NCBI RefSeq assembly: GCF_000154905.1
Contig: NZ_GG770539.1
Location: 2,009,177 to 2,051,322, forward strand
Direction of reading: 5' to 3'
From: Streptomyces sp. SPB074
Lineage (GTDB): Bacteria > Actinomycetota > Actinomycetes > Streptomycetales > Streptomycetaceae
Length of the DNA stretch: 42,146 nt
The position numbers were made by a program, and so were the translations under genes. Under the pieces are notes generated by a model that saw nothing but the letters and a program-made list of their open reading frames with translations, did no database searches and was not told the DNA's origin. The first letter of the stretch is position 1, and each line of letters starts with the position of its first letter. Of this stretch, positions 8,827-16,941 are shown one piece after another.

Positions 8827-10209
8827 TCAGGCGCGCCGTACGCGGAGCAGCGTGGAGCGGGGCTGGAGGGTGATGCCGACGCGGGGGCGGGGGTCGGTGC
8901 GTCCGGGGACGGTCTCGACGTGCCAGTTCCGGACCGTGTTGGCGAGGACGAGGGCGAGTTCGGTGAGGCTGTAGATGTCGCCGGGGCACTTGCGGTTGCC
9001 GATGCCGAAGGGGATGAAGGCGTGCCGGGGGATCGTGGCGGCGCGTTCGGGGAGCCAGCGGTCGGGGTCGAAGCGGTGCGGCTCGGGGAAGGACCGGGCG
9101 TCGTGCTGGAGGGCCCAGGGGCTGTAGAGCACGTCGGTCCCGGCCGGGACGCGGTAGCCGCCGAGTTCGGTGTCGTGGGCGGCCCTGCGGGTGAATATCC
9201 ATGCCGCGGGGCGTATCCGCATGGATTCGCTCACGAGATTCCGGGTGAGGGCGAGTTTCGGAAGATCCTCGAAATCGACGGGCCGGTCCGGCGCGACCGA
9301 TTCCACTTCCTCGCGCAGCCGGCGTTCCCACTCGGGGTGGCGGGCGAGGAGCTGAAAAGTCCAGGCGAGTGTGGCCGCGACATTCTCGGCGGCGGCGACG
9401 ACGAGGGATACGACGTTGTCGTGAATCTCCTCGTCGGGCAGCGGCTCTCCGCTCTCGCCGGTGGCGTGAAGCAGTACGGAGAGCAGGTCGTCCTCGGGCC
9501 CCGCTTCGCCGGAATCGTCCGCGCGCGCTTCGCGGACCAGTTCGCGCACGAGGCCGTGGAGTTCTTCCAGGGCCGCCCGGAAGCGGCGGTTCGCGGGGGT
9601 GGGCAGGCGGTGCAGCGGCCCGAAGGAGAGGATCATCCGCTGGTAGAGGCCGCCGAAGACGGTGTGCAGGGCGTGCGCGATCCGGTCGGCGCGTTCGCCG
9701 CCGCGCGCGTCCACGTCCAGCAGGGAGCGGGAGACGATCCGTACGCCGGTACGGAACATCTCGGCGCCGACGTCGGTGATCTCGCCGTCCCGCCACGAGG
9801 AGGCGGTGCTGACCGCCTCCTCGGTCATCACCCGCGCGTAGGCGGCGATGCGGTCGGGGCGGAAGGCGGGCTGGATGGTGCGGCGCTGGCGGCGGTGGCG
9901 GGGGCCGTTGCTCGTCGCCACGCCCTTGCCCAGCAGGATCTCCAGGGTGTCCCACAGCGGCCCGCCGACGGTGAACTCGGGCCGGGTCAGGAGGGTGCCG
10001 ACGAGGTCGGGGGCGCAGACGGCGAGCACCCGCTTGGGCCCGAGCGCGATGCGCACCACCTCACCGTGCGCGCGCAGCCCTTCGAGGAAGGGCAACGGGC
10101 CCCGGGCGAGGGCGGGCGCGTGACCGAGGAGCGGGAGGGCGCCGGCGGCGAGCGGCGCGGGCCGCAGGTGCTCGGCGGGGGCGGCGACGGGGGGCGTACG
10201 CGGGCTCAT
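8827..10209 (-). CDS. cyp170A1: CYP170-family cytochrome P450, epi-isozizaene oxidase (albaflavenone synthase)
   Basis: 460 aa. The heme loop FGIGNRKCPGD places the thiolate at Cys408, and the K-helix ExxR is ESMR (328-331). The ATG overlaps the stop of the epi-isozizaene synthase gene by 4 nt, the arrangement of the S. coelicolor albaflavenone operon, where CYP170A1 oxidises epi-isozizaene in two allylic steps to albaflavenone. The I-helix reads AAAENVA (272-278), with Asn in place of the usual oxygen-activating Thr; whether this is normal for the subfamily I cannot check. CYP170A1 also has a reported moonlighting farnesene synthase activity linked to a DDxxD motif; the only similar element here is DDLLS at 240-244, lacking the last Asp. 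Redox partners are not encoded nearby. Confidence 0.88.
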   Translation of the reverse strand: MSPRTPPVAAPAEHLRPAPLAAGALPLLGHAPALARGPLPFLEGLRAHGEVVRIALGPKRVLAVCAPDLVGTLLTRPEFTVGGPLWDTLEILLGKGVATSNGPRHRRQRRTIQPAFRPDRIAAYARVMTEEAVSTASSWRDGEITDVGAEMFRTGVRIVSRSLLDVDARGGERADRIAHALHTVFGGLYQRMILSFGPLHRLPTPANRRFRAALEELHGLVRELVREARADDSGEAGPEDDLLSVLLHATGESGEPLPDEEIHDNVVSLVVAAAENVAATLAWTFQLLARHPEWERRLREEVESVAPDRPVDFEDLPKLALTRNLVSESMRIRPAAWIFTRRAAHDTELGGYRVPAGTDVLYSPWALQHDARSFPEPHRFDPDRWLPERAATIPRHAFIPFGIGNRKCPGDIYSLTELALVLANTVRNWHVETVPGRTDPRPRVGITLQPRSTLLRVRRA

Positions 10210-11357
10210 ACGGCGTCCCCCGCCTCGCGCGCGTCAAGGGCGCGGGCAGGCGCGGCGGGGTGCCGCGCGGGGGTGGTGCGCGCCGGTGCGCCGTCCTGGA
10301 GATAGGGCGGGCAGGCGGGGTCCTCCCATTGCTCGACGCGATAGCGACCGGATTCGTGGTGGAACCAGTAGACGGAGGGGAACCAGTTCCGCATATTGTC
10401 CGCGCAGGAAAGGAGGATGTCCCGTGTTCTGGCCCCCTCCGCTCCCCCGCCGTCCGCGAGGGAATCCGCGAGCGCGTGCAATTCCTTTTCGGCGGCGAGG
10501 AATGCGGTGACGCGTCCGGCGACTTTTTCGCGGACAACGGAGACGGCTTCGGCGAGTTCCATTCCCTCGTGCCGGATGAGGCTTATCCCGAGGTTGTGGA
10601 GTTCGTCGCCCGCTATTTCTTTCGGCAGCGAGCAGAGGTCGTTGTACCAGGCGGCGAAATCCTGGCAGGCGAGCCCGGCGGTCCGGTACGCGGCGTCCTC
10701 CCGCACGACGGCGGGGAGTTCGGCGCCCGCGACGGCTTCGAGGAGGTCGAGCCAGATGTCGTGGGCGAAGGTGAGGCGCCGCAGCAGCAGGTACTCGGCG
10801 ACGGTGGGGACCGTCCGGCTCAGTCGGTTGCGGAACTCCTGGTCGTAGGCGTCGATGACGGGACGCATGTGGCGGGCGAAGCGGCTGCGCCAGGTGGGGG
10901 GCATGGGCTCGCCCATCCTGATCAGGCAGTCGGCGAAGGCCGCCACCAGCGGCTCCTCGTGGTGGAGATGGGCTTCGGGCTCGCGCAGGGCGGCGTGCAG
11001 GTCCGCGCACAGGGTGTGCCAGGAGGCGGTGCGGGCGTGGGCGATGTCCCGGTCGTGCCGGTCGTCCCAGGCGAAGAACCAGCTGCTGAAGTCGGCGATG
11101 GCGCCGAGCATCGCGTCCGAGGCGCCGAGGTAGTAGCCGGCGACGAGGTCGGTGTAGCGCAGCTCGTCGGCGAGCGCCTCGGCGGCGGCGGGGGCCATGA
11201 GCCGCTTCTCCTGGAGCCAGAGCTTCGACTTCACCTGAAGCTTTGGCCAATAATTGTGCAGTCGGCGGGTGAAATCCCTCTCCACTACCGGGAGTTGCAG
11301 CGCGGGCGGCGCGGGCACGGGCCTGACGGCGGTGGCCCGGGGTGAGAAAGCAGGCAC
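10206..11357 (-). CDS. cyc1: Epi-isozizaene synthase, sesquiterpene cyclase
   Basis: 383 aa from the GTG at 11357, chosen because AAAGGGG lies 7 nt upstream and the residues that follow (VPAFSP) line up with the start of the S. coelicolor enzyme; an ATG at 11441 would add 28 residues of poor quality. The aspartate-rich motif DDRHD spans 98-102 and the NSE triad NDLCSLPKE spans 239-247; both bind the Mg-diphosphate of farnesyl diphosphate. The tail WFSSVYWFHHESGRY-like segment is kept (here RNWFPSVYWFHHESGRY). The product epi-isozizaene passes to the coupled P450 to give the antibiotic albaflavenone. Size and motifs are intact, so an active enzyme is expected. Confidence 0.93.
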   Translation of the reverse strand: MPAFSPRATAVRPVPAPPALQLPVVERDFTRRLHNYWPKLQVKSKLWLQEKRLMAPAAAEALADELRYTDLVAGYYLGASDAMLGAIADFSSWFFAWDDRHDRDIAHARTASWHTLCADLHAALREPEAHLHHEEPLVAAFADCLIRMGEPMPPTWRSRFARHMRPVIDAYDQEFRNRLSRTVPTVAEYLLLRRLTFAHDIWLDLLEAVAGAELPAVVREDAAYRTAGLACQDFAAWYNDLCSLPKEIAGDELHNLGISLIRHEGMELAEAVSVVREKVAGRVTAFLAAEKELHALADSLADGGGAEGARTRDILLSCADNMRNWFPSVYWFHHESGRYRVEQWEDPACPPYLQDGAPARTTPARHPAAPARALDAREAGDAV

Positions 11358-11704
11358 GAGCGAACCCCTTTCGGGAGCCGGACGCGGGCACGCCGGGTCC
11401 CCGTCTCCCGGCACGCGCCGCGTCGTAAATCGACAGCGCATTCCATTCAGCCCTATGAAGTGGCGGGAAGGGAATGGATACCGTCGAGGAATCGCTCAGG
11501 TGTGCCGACAACAGGCACGTTTTTGTCCGGAATCCGATCATCTATGGTCGTCATATTGCGGCCGAATATGCCGCACCGCCCGTCCTGGGGCGGACGGGCG
11601 GCGGGAGACTCCTGAGACCGCGCCGCACGGCGCGGACAGCCGCCGGGGGCACACGCGGGCGCACGAGCGCAGGGGGAGCGCAGCCGTGGGGAGAGGTGCG
11701 GCGC
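11358..11704 (-). other. 347-bp spacer upstream of the terpene operon, with inverted repeat
   Basis: No coding region is supported here. It is the most AT-rich spot nearby and contains CATATT (11552-11557) and AATATG (11565-11570) as an inverted repeat around a GC centre, about 200 bp upstream of the synthase start on its coding strand. This may be an operator or upstream promoter element. I cannot identify a convincing -35/-10 pair. Confidence 0.4.
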
Positions 11705-12337
11705 TCAGTCGTTGGGAACGGTCGCGTAGCGCGGGGTGCCCTCGGCCATCTGCTTCAGCGCGTCCTTGCGGTCCCGCTTGGAGAGGCGGTCCAGGTAGAG
11801 AGAGCCGTAGAGGTGGTCCGTCTCGTGCTGGAGGCAGCGCGCGAAGTACCCGGTGCCGCGCACCTTGATCGCGTTGCCGTGCTCGTCCTGCCCGGTCACC
11901 TCGGCGTACTCGGTCCTGGGCGTCGCGGCGTAGGCGCCGGGGACGGAGAGGCAGCCCTCGTTGGAGTCGTCCAGGGTGCGCAGCTCGGCGGGCAGGTCGC
12001 GCAGCTTCGGGTTGCACACGACGCCGACGTGCCGCTCGCCCTGGTCGTCCTGGCAGTCGTACACGAAGACCTTGAGGCTCACGCCGACCTGGTTGGCGGC
12101 GAGCCCGACGCCCTCGGCGGCGCGCTGGCTGGCGAACATGTCGTCCACGAGCTTCGCCAGCTCCGGGCCGAAGTCGGTGACGTCCGCGCACTCCTTGTGC
12201 AGCACGGGATTCCCGACGACGGTGATCGGCAGCACCTCCCCGCGCTCCCGGTAGGCGCTCTCCCGCTCCTCGGTCTCGGCCGTGTCGATCACGTAGCCCT
12301 CGTCGTCGACGGGGAGGCCGGTCGTCTGCTGCGCCAT
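11705..12337 (-). CDS. def: Peptide deformylase
   Basis: 210 aa, removing the formyl group from nascent peptides. All three signature motifs are present: GVGLAANQ (76-83), EGCLS with metal ligand Cys129 (127-131) and HETDH (171-175, the HExxH zinc or iron site). About 35 N-terminal residues precede the catalytic domain, an extension common in actinobacterial forms. The ATG at 12337 follows GGAGAAG. It lies alone between the terpene operon and a TPR gene, all on the minus strand, with 214 bp upstream in which no gene is seen. The genome probably has other deformylase copies, so essentiality of this one cannot be judged. Confidence 0.95.
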   Translation of the reverse strand: MAQQTTGLPVDDEGYVIDTAETEERESAYRERGEVLPITVVGNPVLHKECADVTDFGPELAKLVDDMFASQRAAEGVGLAANQVGVSLKVFVYDCQDDQGERHVGVVCNPKLRDLPAELRTLDDSNEGCLSVPGAYAATPRTEYAEVTGQDEHGNAIKVRGTGYFARCLQHETDHLYGSLYLDRLSKRDRKDALKQMAEGTPRYATVPND

Positions 12338-12551
12338 CTTCTCCGGAGTGTCCTTTCAGGGAGCCGGCCGAGCGACCAGCGGGATGTGCCGACCTACCCT
12401 ACAGGGGCGGCCAATCCGGCCCGGGCGGGATGGAGGCAGCGAGGACGGGCTGGAGGTGGCGCCCCCGCGGCGCTCGGGCGGCGGGGTCCGTCAGGTCCGT
12501 CCGGGGCGCGGCCCCGGGGCTCCCGGCGAGGGCCGTGCCCGCGCGAGGAGG

Positions 12552-13547
12552 TCAGCAGACCTCCTCCAGGTCCCGCCATCCCCTGGCCTCGGGCCGGTCG
12601 GCGACCCACGTCTCCAGAATCCCGCGCACCAGCTCGGCCGGGGCCGCGATCCCGCACTCGCGCTCGGTCACCCACCGTCCCCCGGCGGTCGCGTGCCCGA
12701 GCGGGCCCGGCGCCCCCGGCTCGCTGTGGTCGTGCGGGTCGGCCCGCTCCCCGTCGCCCGCGTCGCTCTCCATCCGGCTCTCGGAGCAGCTCCGGCACAG
12801 CAGCCGCACCGAGGAGGTCCAGTCCTCGGCCGCGTAGCCCGCGTCCGAGGCGAGCTTCTCCAGGGCGTCGCGGTCGTCCTCGGTGGCCGCGTCGAGCAGC
12901 ACGACCCAGGTCGGCACCGGCGAGGGCGCCCACAGCTCGATCTCGTCGAAGACGGGGAAGGACTGCCCCTCGGGCGTGATCCGCTCCCCGTGCGGCACCC
13001 CGTCGTGGAGCACGACCTCGCCCCAGCGCCGCCCCGAGGACGGCAGCGGCACCGAGAGGACCTCGATCCGGGCGGGATCGATGCGCCTGCCCCACACGAC
13101 CTCCGCCTCGCCCTCGGGCGAGAGGCGCACGGCGGCGCTGCCCAGCCCCATGCCGGTGGGCGGCCCGCCGGGGGCCGCGTCACCGGCCGGCCGCAGCCCG
13201 TACGCCTGCCAGGCGCGCCGGGCGAGCGGCCAGTCCTGGAGCGCGGTGGCCGCGATGCCCACGTTCCACCAGTCCGGGGCCCCGGCCGAGCGGTCCAGGA
13301 GGGCCACGGCGCGCAGGCCGGTGGTGCGGGCGGCCTCCCAGTCGTGCCGGAACTTGTGGAGCAGGGCGAGGTTGAACCAGGACTCGGAGAGCCAGGGCTC
13401 CAGGTCGGCGGCGCGCGTGAGCAGCGCCCCCGCGTCCTCGTACCTGCCGTCGCCGATGAGGGTGAACGCGCGATCGGTGGCCTGCCGCCAGGAGGCGGAG
13501 GGCCGGTGCCGTCCCTTGCCGAAGATCCTCACGATTCCCGCCTGCAT
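12552..13547 (-). CDS. Tetratricopeptide-repeat protein of unknown function
   Basis: 331 aa from the ATG at 13547; a longer reading from 13700 adds 51 residues of low-complexity sequence and is not preferred, but no strong ribosome site marks either start. The N-terminal half (about 15-140) has two to three TPR-like helix pairs (DRAFTLIGDGRYEDAGALLTR region, then SWFNLALLHKFRHDWEAA). The C-terminal half is a beta-rich domain with WGRRIDPARIEVLSVPLP, then a CRSCSES segment and an acidic linker. I recall an orthologue at the same place next to rsrA-sigR in other Streptomyces, so it is conserved core, but function is unknown. No membrane segment or signal peptide. Confidence 0.75.
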   Translation of the reverse strand: MQAGIVRIFGKGRHRPSASWRQATDRAFTLIGDGRYEDAGALLTRAADLEPWLSESWFNLALLHKFRHDWEAARTTGLRAVALLDRSAGAPDWWNVGIAATALQDWPLARRAWQAYGLRPAGDAAPGGPPTGMGLGSAAVRLSPEGEAEVVWGRRIDPARIEVLSVPLPSSGRRWGEVVLHDGVPHGERITPEGQSFPVFDEIELWAPSPVPTWVVLLDAATEDDRDALEKLASDAGYAAEDWTSSVRLLCRSCSESRMESDAGDGERADPHDHSEPGAPGPLGHATAGGRWVTERECGIAAPAELVRGILETWVADRPEARGWRDLEEVC

Positions 13548-13904
13548 CCCCGCTGCCGTCGTTGGAGGGGCCGCGGCCCGCTGTTCCGCCGCACGGGCCG
13601 TGTCGCCCCGTCGGTACCGGGCGAGCCGGGCGCGTTCCTCGCCGCCGGCTCCCGCTCTCGCATCCAACCACGGACCTCCGGGCGCCCGCTCATTACCCAT
13701 GGGTTACCCCGTCCGGACGCATCCAGACCTGGCCCCCGGGCCGGGGCACGGGGGCCCGTGTCCCTCGTACGGGTGAGAGAGGGTACGTACGGTGATGAGC
13801 CGGGCACGCCGGAGGCCGTGCCCCCTGCGGGACACGGCCTCCGTTCACCTCCGGGCGGGCCGGTGGGCCGTCCCGTACGGCCCGCCGCGCGAGCCGCCGG
13901 TCGC
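13548..13904. other. 357-bp spacer between rsrA and the TPR gene
   Basis: No gene is supported. Besides the rsrA terminator (separate entry) it contains a second GC-rich imperfect hairpin near 13854-13892 and, toward 13700, the likely promoter region of the TPR gene. Confidence 0.4.
13810..13843 (-). terminator. Terminator of the sigR-rsrA operon
   Basis: An 11-bp perfect stem (13810-13820 with 13833-13843) about 60 bp past the rsrA stop on the minus strand. Confidence 0.7.
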
Positions 13905-14225
13905 TCAGCGCTCCCGCGCGGCGCTCTCCACCGCGTCGGGGAGCGAGATGTCGTCGTCCGGCACCGCCTGGCCCGAGCGGATCAGCTCGATGCGGCCGAG
14001 CACCTTGGCGCGCAGGTCGGCGGGAACGTCGTCCTGGCCGCAGCAGCGCTTGACGAGCTTCTTCACCGCCTGCTCCAGACCGTACTTCTCCAGGCAGGGA
14101 TCGCACTCCTGGAAGTGGTCCTCGTACTTGACGCACTCGGCGTCCGGCAGCTCATGGTCCAGGACCTCGTACAGGTGGTCGAGGACCTCGCTGCAATCCG
14201 TCTCGTGCGGCTCTCCGCAGCTCAT
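13905..14225 (-). CDS. rsrA: RsrA, redox-sensing zinc anti-sigma factor
   Basis: 106 aa, nearly identical in layout to S. coelicolor RsrA. The zinc-binding anti-sigma motif H37-x3-C41-x2-C44 is present with the reactive Cys11, plus Cys3, Cys31 and the pair Cys61-Cys62. In the reduced state it binds zinc and holds SigR inactive; disulfide stress oxidises Cys11 and a partner, zinc is lost and SigR is freed. Its ATG overlaps the sigR stop by 4 nt (ATGA), giving coupled, near-equimolar translation. All cysteines known to matter are kept, so the switch should be functional. Confidence 0.97.
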   Translation of the reverse strand: MSCGEPHETDCSEVLDHLYEVLDHELPDAECVKYEDHFQECDPCLEKYGLEQAVKKLVKRCCGQDDVPADLRAKVLGRIELIRSGQAVPDDDISLPDAVESAARER

Positions 14226-15070
14226 GAGCCCGAGCCTTTCGCCTCGTCCGACCCGCTCGCGCCCGCCGGGACGAGCCCGCGGTCGCGGGCGTAGTCCTCC
14301 AACATGCCGCGCAGCTGGCGGCGGCCGCGGTGGAGCCGGGACATCACCGTCCCGATGGGTGTCCCCATGATGTCCGCGATCTCCTTGTAGGCAAAGCCCT
14401 CGACGTCCGCGAGATAGACCGCGATGCGGAACTCCTCGGGGATCGCCTGGAGCGCGGACTTGACGTCCGAGTCCGGCAGGTGGTCCAGGGCCTGCGACTC
14501 CGCGGAGCGCAGACCGGTGGACATGTGCGACTCGGCGCGCGCGAGCTGCCAGTCCTCGATCTCCTCGGCCGCGCTGCGCTGGGGTTCGCGCTGCTTCTTG
14601 CGGTACGAGTTGATGAACGTGTTCGTGAGGATGCGGTACAGCCACGCCTTGAGATTGGTGCCTTCACGGAACTGGTGGAAGGAGCCGTACGCCTTCGCGT
14701 AGGTCTCCTGCACCAGGTCCTCGGCGTCGGCCGGGTTGCGCGTCATGCGCAGCGCGGCCGAGTACATCTGGTCGAGGTACGTGAGGGCGTCCCGCTCGAA
14801 GCGGGCGCTGCGTTCGGCCGCGCTCTCCTCGGAACGCGTCCCCGCCTCGTCCTCTCCCGCGTCGGTCCCAGTGACCCGACCCACCTCCTCCGACACCGTG
14901 CCGGCGTCCGCGAAGGTGCGGGCGCCCGCCTCGGAGAATAGACGACCGGGGGCCTCGGGGGCCTTCGGGTCGACTCCGGCCACGCCGCCGTTCCGGGTGG
15001 TGCGCGCCGCGTGCAGAACGGACCAGTCCAGTTCCGTGCCGCTGCGGCTGGGGCAGATCGTCGCTCCCAT
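14222..15070 (-). CDS. sigR: SigR, ECF sigma factor of the thiol-oxidative stress response
   Basis: Two starts are supported. The long form (282 aa, ATG at 15070) has AAGGAAGAGG upstream; the short form (220 aa, GTG at 14884) begins VGRVTGTD, matching the start of the classical S. coelicolor protein. Kim and colleagues described just such a long, unstable isoform made from the SigR-dependent promoter. Region 2 spans roughly residues 94-160 of the long form ([17 protein letters not shown] is region 2.2) and region 4 roughly 200-262 ([20 protein letters not shown] is the HTH). SigR directs transcription of thioredoxin, mycothiol and proteolysis genes. A perfect SigR promoter lies upstream (15119-15144). 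Confidence 0.95.
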   Translation of the reverse strand: MGATICPSRSGTELDWSVLHAARTTRNGGVAGVDPKAPEAPGRLFSEAGARTFADAGTVSEEVGRVTGTDAGEDEAGTRSEESAAERSARFERDALTYLDQMYSAALRMTRNPADAEDLVQETYAKAYGSFHQFREGTNLKAWLYRILTNTFINSYRKKQREPQRSAAEEIEDWQLARAESHMSTGLRSAESQALDHLPDSDVKSALQAIPEEFRIAVYLADVEGFAYKEIADIMGTPIGTVMSRLHRGRRQLRGMLEDYARDRGLVPAGASGSDEAKGSGS

Positions 15071-15118
15071 GCGGGGCCTCTTCCTTTCGTACGCCGGGGG
15101 TTCCGGTACGCCTGACAG

Positions 15119-15144
15119 AACACCAGGGCGGCGCGCCGCATTCC
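15119..15144 (-). promoter_or_regulatory. SigR-dependent autoregulatory promoter (sigRp2 type)
   Basis: On the minus strand GGAAT (15144-15140) is followed after exactly 18 bp by GTT (15121-15119), the published SigR consensus. The predicted start near 15112 gives a 40-nt leader to the long-form ATG. The -35 lies only 11 bp past the stop of the upstream hydrolase gene. Confidence 0.9.
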
Positions 15145-15154
15145 CGCGCCGGGT

Positions 15155-15799
15155 TCAGCCCCGCGCGCGCAGCCACCCGGCCACCGCCGATGTGAGGAGA
15201 CTCACCGCCTCCTCCTGCCCCAGTGGTGCCTTCTTCGGCACGTGGAAGGAGTGGTCGGCGTACGGGACCTCGGTGAGGTCGTAGGGGCCTGGCGGGAACT
15301 CGGCGGGCCGGCCGAAGGGGTCGTTGCCGCCCTGCACGACGAGCGTGGGCGGTCCGGCGCCGAGGAGTTCCGCGGCGCGGCTCTTCTCCGGCTTCCCCGG
15401 CGGGTGGAGCGGGAAGGACAGCGCGAGGACGGCGGCGGCGCCGAGTTCCGCGGCGGTGCGGCAGGCGACGCGCGCCCCGGCGGAGCGCCCGCCCGCGACG
15501 ACGGGGAGCCCGCCGGCCGCCCCGGTGAGCGCGGGCCACAGGGCGGTGAAGGCGGCGTCCAGGGTGCGGGGAGCGGGGGCGAGTCCGCGGCCCGCGACGC
15601 GCCAGGGCTGTTCGGTCAGGGCGACGGTCACGCCGAGGGGCGGGAGCGAGGCGGCGAGGGCCGCGAGGTCGCGGGCCTCGATGCCGCCGCCGGCGCCGTG
15701 GCCGAGGGCGAGCACGGTGTGCGGCTCCGCCGCACGGTGCCAGGTGATGCGCGCGTCGCCGTGCGGGGTGGGCACGAGGTCAGGAGTCACGTGCCGCAT
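15155..15799 (-). CDS. Alpha/beta-hydrolase family protein
   Basis: 214 aa, single-domain alpha/beta hydrolase of the KANL3/Tex30-like or dienelactone-hydrolase-like type. VLALGHGAGGG (about 30-40) is the oxyanion strand-loop, GGRSAGARV (about 103-111) the nucleophile elbow with Ser in GRSAG, and the segments around GGNDPFG and ADHSFHVPK supply the Asp and His. Substrate unknown. The start is uncertain: the annotated ATG at 15799 has no Shine-Dalgarno sequence and lies inside the first unit of a 31-bp tandem repeat, so the native promoter and leader may have been displaced. It reads toward sigR, whose promoter begins directly after its stop. Confidence 0.75.
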   Translation of the reverse strand: MRHVTPDLVPTPHGDARITWHRAAEPHTVLALGHGAGGGIEARDLAALAASLPPLGVTVALTEQPWRVAGRGLAPAPRTLDAAFTALWPALTGAAGGLPVVAGGRSAGARVACRTAAELGAAAVLALSFPLHPPGKPEKSRAAELLGAGPPTLVVQGGNDPFGRPAEFPPGPYDLTEVPYADHSFHVPKKAPLGQEEAVSLLTSAVAGWLRARG

Positions 15800-16026
15800 T
15801 GTGTCGCGGGGCCCTTGTCACGTGCCGGATTGGGCCGCGGGGCTCGGTCACGCGCCGCATTGTGCCGTGGGGCCCTTGTCACGTGCCGGATTGGGCCGCG
15901 GGGCCCCGGTCACGCGCCGCACGGTGCCGCAGGGCCCCGGTCACGCGCCGCACGGTGCCGCAGGGCCCCGATCACGCGCCGCACGGTGCCGCAGGGCCCC
16001 GGTCACGCGCCGCACGGTGCCGCGGG
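15788..16026. repeat. 31-bp tandem repeat array, 8 units
   Basis: Units begin at 15788, 15819, 15849, 15880, 15911, 15942, 15973 and 16004, period 31 bp (one unit 30 bp). The first four alternate between two variants (one with GCATTGTG, one with GGATTGGGCC), giving a 62-bp dimer present twice; the remaining four share the type CACGCGCCGCACGGTGCCGC and are almost identical. There are no unique spacers. The array fills the spacer between the SRAP gene and the hydrolase and includes the hydrolase start codon. Confidence 0.93.
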
Positions 16027-16079
16027 GCTCCGCCCCGCACCCCGCTCCGCCGTCTCCCGGGGGGCTTGGTCGGCGCCCC

Positions 16080-16892
16080 TCAGAACAGCGTCTCCTCCTC
16101 CGGGGCCGGGAGTTCCTTCTCCAGTTCGGGGCCGTTGTTGCGGACGTTGCTCACCGAGGTGCTGACCGGGTAGGCGCGCATCAGGCCCTCGGGGGGCGGG
16201 GCGAGGAGGGACTCGGGGGCCGTGTGGGCGGCGTCGAGCCAGGCGTCCCAGCGATCGGGGGTGAGCATGAGGGGCATCCGGGGGTGGATGTCGGCGAGGG
16301 CGCGGGGGCCGTCCTCGGGGCCGCGCGCGAGCGGGGCGGTCTCGGCCTCCGTCGTGAGGACGGTGCACGTGGCCCACCACGCCTGCGGGTGGTCGTCGGG
16401 GAGCGTGCGGTCGCGCCAGAACTCGTAGAGCCCGGCCATCGCGAAGACGGAGCCGTCGGCCGGGGTGACGAAGTAGGGCTGCTTGCGGGGGCGTTTGCGG
16501 CGGCCCTCCTCCTCAAGGCGCCGCTCCTCCTTGCCGGTGACCCACTCGTAGTAGCCGTCGGCGGGGAGCAGGCAGCGGCGGGCGGCGAAGGCGCGGCGGT
16601 AGGAGGGCTTCTCGTGGACGGTCTCGGCGCGGGCGTTGATCAGCCGCGCGGCGCCCTCGGGGGACTTCGACCAGGAGGGCACGAGGCCCCACTTGAGAGG
16701 GCGGAGCTGGCGAACCGGGCGCCCGTCCCCCGCGTCCTGTCCCTTGAGCGGCCGTTCGAGGATCGCGGGGACGAGCTTCGTCGGGGCCACGTTCCAGTCG
16801 GGGGCCAGGGTCTCGCTCGGCTCCCACTTCTCCACACCGAAGAGCGAGACGAGATCCTCGGGGGCACGAGAGGCCGCATACCGTCCACACAT
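16080..16892 (-). CDS. yedK: SRAP-domain protein (YedK/HMCES type), abasic-site DNA-protein crosslinker
   Basis: 270 aa. Met1 is followed by Cys2, the residue that becomes N-terminal after Met removal and bonds to abasic sites in single-stranded DNA. The other active-site residues are seen: Asn86 (INARAE), Glu116 (DGYYEW) and His203 (DIHPRMP). A basic, charged insertion (about 120-138, KEERRLEEEGRRKRPRK) sits in a loop. The family shields abasic sites at replication forks and can also auto-release. The start is fixed by the invariant MCGRY. It is divergent from the M50-like gene with 49 bp between starts, and its 3' side borders the tandem repeat. Confidence 0.93.
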   Translation of the reverse strand: MCGRYAASRAPEDLVSLFGVEKWEPSETLAPDWNVAPTKLVPAILERPLKGQDAGDGRPVRQLRPLKWGLVPSWSKSPEGAARLINARAETVHEKPSYRRAFAARRCLLPADGYYEWVTGKEERRLEEEGRRKRPRKQPYFVTPADGSVFAMAGLYEFWRDRTLPDDHPQAWWATCTVLTTEAETAPLARGPEDGPRALADIHPRMPLMLTPDRWDAWLDAAHTAPESLLAPPPEGLMRAYPVSTSVSNVRNNGPELEKELPAPEEETLF

Positions 16893-16941
16893 GAGCCTCA
16901 GCCTGCCACGTCCACCCCCGACCCGAGGAGCGTTCCGTCCC

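Noticed and set aside
15788-16026. CRISPR array
   Set aside because: The 31-bp units are head to tail with no unique spacers and no cas genes nearby; it is a minisatellite.
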